Below are positions 61,186 to 64,000 of a stretch of 64,000 bases of DNA, piece after piece. The stretch covers positions 1 to 64,000 of the forward strand of contig NZ_JAKSXX010000066.1 of the NCBI RefSeq assembly GCF_022829385.1, read 5' to 3'. The position numbers and the translations under genes are program-made. Position 1 is the first letter of the stretch; each line of letters opens with the position of its first letter. The notes beneath the pieces were generated by a model. It worked only from the letters and a program-made list of their open reading frames with translations, did not search any database and was not told the DNA's origin. Source of the DNA: Methylobacterium sp. J-070. Lineage in GTDB: Bacteria > Pseudomonadota > Alphaproteobacteria > Rhizobiales > Beijerinckiaceae.

Positions 61186-64000
61186 GTGTACGTCCTCACC
61201 GACATAGCCCTCTCGAACTGGTACCTGATCCGCCGCGAGCAGATCCGTCTGCGTGGCGCCGCGGCGCTGGTCGGGCCGACCGGGGCCGGCAAGTCGACGA
61301 TCTTCGATGCGGTCGGCACGGTGCTGGCGGGCAACAACGCGAGCCGGCTCGCCCTCAACGCCTCGGCCTCCGGGCGCAGCGCCCGCACGGTCCGCGACTA
61401 TTGCCTCGGCTGGATCAGCGACCCGGCGGAGGGCGGCCGCCCGACCCGGGAATCCTGCGAGACCGTGCTGGCGCTGGTCTTCGAGAACCCCGCATCGGGC
61501 CGGGTCGTGACGGTCGGGCTGGCGCTGGCGGCCCGTGCCGCGGAGCCGAAGGAGACCGTGCTGTCGCGCTTCATCGCGGTCGGCCACCGGTTCGAGATCG
61601 CCGATTACGCCCGCACGGCCCCGGGCGGCAGCTTCACGGCCCCCTGGAACGAGATCGCCGCGGACCTGCGCGCCCGGGCGGCGAGCTTCACCGAGTACCG
61701 GACCTCCGGCGAGCGCTTCACGGCCGATGTCCTGGCCACCCTGCGCGAGGGGGCACCGGCGCCCGAGCCGCGCCATTTCCTGCGCAGCTTCGCCAATGCG
61801 GTGGCGTTCAAGCCGATCTTCGACACCAGCGCCTTCGTGCGGGCCTTCGTGCTCGACCCGGAGCCGCTGGATGTCGAGCGCGTGCGGCTGTCGATCGCCA
61901 ACTGGCGCCGCCTCCTGGAAACCATCGCCGAGCTGGAGAGCCGGCTCGCGCGGCTCCGCCGCCTGCGCGATCGCTACGACGCCTGGAGCGAGGCGATCCT
62001 GGCGGCGGCGAATCACGAGCTGCGCGCAGCGAGCGCCGATCTGCGCCGCCGCAGCCTCGACCTCGTCGCGGTCCGGACGCGGCTGCGCGAGGGCGCCGAT
62101 ACGTTGCGCATCGCCCGGGAGCGGGTGGCCGCGAGCCGCGGCTACGTGCGCGAGATCGATGGCGAGATCGCCGAGAAGAAGGCGCTGGCCGCCGGCGCCG
62201 GCGCCGAGGGGCGGCTCGCCGCCTCGACGCTGGGCCTGTCGATGCTGGACCGCGACCGGAAGGAGCTGGTCGGACGGATCGCGGAGCTCGTCGGTCTCGT
62301 CGGCCAGATGGGCAAGCTTCTGCCCGTCGCCCCGATCCTGCGCCAGAGCTGTCCGCAGGCGGCCCGCCTGGCCGAAGCCTGCGCCCGCGCCGGCCTGCGG
62401 CGGGAAGCGCCCCCCGAGGAGGCCCTGCGCCCCGACGGTCCGCTCGCCGAGCTGAGGGACGGACTGGCACGCCTGCCCGAATTCGACGAGGCCCTGGAGC
62501 GGGCCGCCGAAGACGCGGCCCTGAAGGCGCGGGCCCAGGAGAGCGTGGCCGAGCGCACCGCGCCGCGCACCGGCGCCGGTCCCGTGGCGCGCCTGTCGTC
62601 GGACACGGTGGCGTTCCGCGGCGAGCTGGCGAAGCGGGGCATCGACGCGGTGCCGGTCTGCGAACTCGCCGAGATCGTCGATCCGAACTGGGGACCGGCC
62701 CTCGAAGGCCTGCTCGGGCGCGCCCGCGAGGCGCTCGTGGTCGCGCCGGACCGGCTGAACGAGGCGCTCGGGGTTCTCCAGTCGGGCCGCGACCGGTTCC
62801 ACCGCTGCATCCTGGTGAAGACCACCGACACCGCCAAGCAGCGGGCGCGCCGGTACGACGATGGACCGCTCACGGTGATCGAGACCGCCGATCCGCACGC
62901 GGAGGCGTTCCTGGGCGTGCGGCTCGGCGGTTACGACCTCGCCCGCGACGATGCCGAGCTGGGGCGCCTCGCCCGGGCGGTCGCCCCCAGCGGGCGCACC
63001 ACCGCCGGCATGGCCTACTCGGTCACGCGCAGCGTCGATCTGCTGATGACCCGCGGCCATCGGGGACCGATCGCCGACAGCCGCCGGAGCCACGAGGTGG
63101 CGGTGGCGGAGGCGCGGCGCCTGCGGGGCGAGGCGGCGGTGCTGCGCGAGGCCGCCCGCACCGCGGCGGCGATCCGCGCCCGGATCGCCCGCGGGCTCGA
63201 CGACGTGGACGCCCTGCGGGCGGAGCTCGACGGGTTGGACGGCCGGCGGCGCACGCTCCAGACCGAGCGCGAAGGAATCGCCAAGCAGGATTCGACCGGG
63301 CTCGCCGCCGAGATCGCCGCGCTCACGGCGGAGCGGACCGGCTACCTGCGGGAACTCTCGGAGGAGCTGGAGCCGAAGCTCGACCGGCTCCTCGCCGACG
63401 AGGCGGCCCTGCGCGCCCGGCTGGTGCCCATGCGTGAGGCGGCCCGGGCCGCGCTGGCGGCCCGACGCGCGGCGCTGCGCCAGCTCGTGGGCGGCGACGC
63501 CGCCCGCGTGCGTCTCGCGCGGTCCGAGCCGTTCGAGCCGGGCCCGATCGCCGAGGCGCGCCGTGCCCTCGCGGGCCTGGACGCTAAGGCCGCCGGCTCC
63601 CGGGCGACCGCCGAGCGCGCCCTCGCCCGGGACTCCGCCGAGGCGGCCCGCTCGCACGGGCGGATCGCCGAGCGCGAACTCGCGGAGGCCTGCGCGGCGT
63701 GGCGGGTGGAGAATCCCCTGAACGCGGGCGACGCACCGGCCATCGACGGGTTCGCCTGGGTCCGGCGCGAATACGAGGCCGTGGAAGGCCACGAGCTGCG
63801 GCGCTACCGGGCCCAGGCCGAGCGGGCCGAGACCGAGATGCGCCGCCTCATGACGGAGGATCTGCTGACGCGGCTCGCCGACCGCTTCGAGCGGGTCCAT
63901 GCCCGACTCGAAGCCCTGAACGAGCGGCTGTCGGCCCGCAGCTTCACCGGCCAGACCTATGCGTTCGAGGCCGCGGTGGACCGCCGCTACGCCGCCGTCC
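61186..64000 (+). CDS. jetC: Wadjet system protein JetC (SMC/MukB-like ATPase), 3' end outside window
   Basis: Open from GTG at 61186 to the window edge, 938 codons without a stop. The start YVLTDIALSNWYLIRREQIR leads into Walker A GPTGAGKST (residues 30-38) and LAGNNASRLALNASASGR, the N-terminal half of an SMC ATPase head. Long Arg/Ala/Glu-rich coiled coils follow, with a hinge-like globular region at about 470-640 (VCELAEIVDPNWGPALEGLL). The returning coil contains RSFTGQTYAFE near the edge. The Walker B/signature half lies outside. No Shine-Dalgarno precedes the GTG; in-frame TTG at 61090 is an alternative start. Confidence 0.85.
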   Translation, partial: MYVLTDIALSNWYLIRREQIRLRGAAALVGPTGAGKSTIFDAVGTVLAGNNASRLALNASASGRSARTVRDYCLGWISDPAEGGRPTRESCETVLALVFENPASGRVVTVGLALAARAAEPKETVLSRFIAVGHRFEIADYARTAPGGSFTAPWNEIAADLRARAASFTEYRTSGERFTADVLATLREGAPAPEPRHFLRSFANAVAFKPIFDTSAFVRAFVLDPEPLDVERVRLSIANWRRLLETIAELESRLARLRRLRDRYDAWSEAILAAANHELRAASADLRRRSLDLVAVRTRLREGADTLRIARERVAASRGYVREIDGEIAEKKALAAGAGAEGRLAASTLGLSMLDRDRKELVGRIAELVGLVGQMGKLLPVAPILRQSCPQAARLAEACARAGLRREAPPEEALRPDGPLAELRDGLARLPEFDEALERAAEDAALKARAQESVAERTAPRTGAGPVARLSSDTVAFRGELAKRGIDAVPVCELAEIVDPNWGPALEGLLGRAREALVVAPDRLNEALGVLQSGRDRFHRCILVKTTDTAKQRARRYDDGPLTVIETADPHAEAFLGVRLGGYDLARDDAELGRLARAVAPSGRTTAGMAYSVTRSVDLLMTRGHRGPIADSRRSHEVAVAEARRLRGEAAVLREAARTAAAIRARIARGLDDVDALRAELDGLDGRRRTLQTEREGIAKQDSTGLAAEIAALTAERTGYLRELSEELEPKLDRLLADEAALRARLVPMREAARAALAARRAALRQLVGGDAARVRLARSEPFEPGPIAEARRALAGLDAKAAGSRATAERALARDSAEAARSHGRIAERELAEACAAWRVENPLNAGDAPAIDGFAWVRREYEAVEGHELRRYRAQAERAETEMRRLMTEDLLTRLADRFERVHARLEALNERLSARSFTGQTYAFEAAVDRRYAAV

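Noticed and set aside
61153..63900. 915-codon open frame on the minus strand opposite jetC
   Set aside because: It is the complement shadow of a high-GC coding strand: composition is Arg/Gly/Pro/His-rich without motifs, while the plus frame gives a coherent SMC ATPase.

Overview
The window is GC-rich (roughly 70%) DNA with very high third-position GC. Gene content points to an alphaproteobacterium of the order Hyphomicrobiales, most likely Methylobacterium or a close relative. The pointers are an ATP12-type F1-ATPase chaperone, DUF1192 and DUF3775 proteins, a PQQ-type beta-propeller dehydrogenase, an alphaproteobacterial flagellar block (flgF-G-A-H facing fliL-fliM-DUF6468-motE) with a perfect CtrA-type box between the two arms, and a spore-photoproduct-lyase-like protein in a setting with no sporulation genes. 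The genus assignment is inference from recognised protein sequences, not from a marker gene. No rRNA, tRNA, CRISPR array, insertion sequence or prophage was seen.

Layout. 0-8.6 kb: a methyltransferase stub joined abruptly to rluC, an alpha/beta hydrolase, a small basic secreted protein, a HAD phosphatase, ATP12, glutathione peroxidase, a Cys-cluster protein, a class III aminotransferase and a CorC/HlyC-type membrane protein. 8.6-16.5 kb: a large secreted protein of unknown function, DUF3775 and App1 proteins, an unassigned coding stretch, an MFS transporter and priA. 16.5-22.7 kb: a STAS-like protein, a Trm112/LonN/thioredoxin-TPR operon, secreted small proteins, a glutathionyl-hydroquinone-reductase-like GST and an AlgX/AlgJ-like SGNH protein. 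22.7-27.2 kb: an SPL-like radical SAM protein, a 2H phosphoesterase, PAP2, a PilZ protein and a Tat-exported Gfo/Idh oxidoreductase. 27.3-34.2 kb: the flagellar block. 34.3-46.7 kb: a cysteine hydrolase, an LRR-protein kinase, DUF1192, deoB, a double-ATPase ABC protein, a CoA transferase, a lytic transglycosylase, an esterase, an O-antigen-ligase-like protein, a hotdog thioesterase and the PQQ-propeller protein. 46.7-54.4 kb: a HI1419/HI1420-type toxin-antitoxin pair, an ankyrin protein, uvrB, a membrane protein/wHTH regulator/uppS cluster and coaBC.

54.4-64 kb is the most unusual part. It carries the core of a Wadjet-type (MukBEF-like SMC) plasmid-defence system: jetA and jetB overlap, then a complete methyl-accepting chemotaxis gene in the opposite orientation separates them from jetC, which runs off the window end. 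A second, related chemoreceptor lies just upstream in the other orientation, so two chemoreceptor genes bracket fkbp-jetA-jetB as an inverted pair. Whether jetD follows jetC cannot be seen here.

Start codons were chosen by reading frame, Shine-Dalgarno-like sequence and remembered family N-termini. Family assignments rest on recognition of motifs without database searches.
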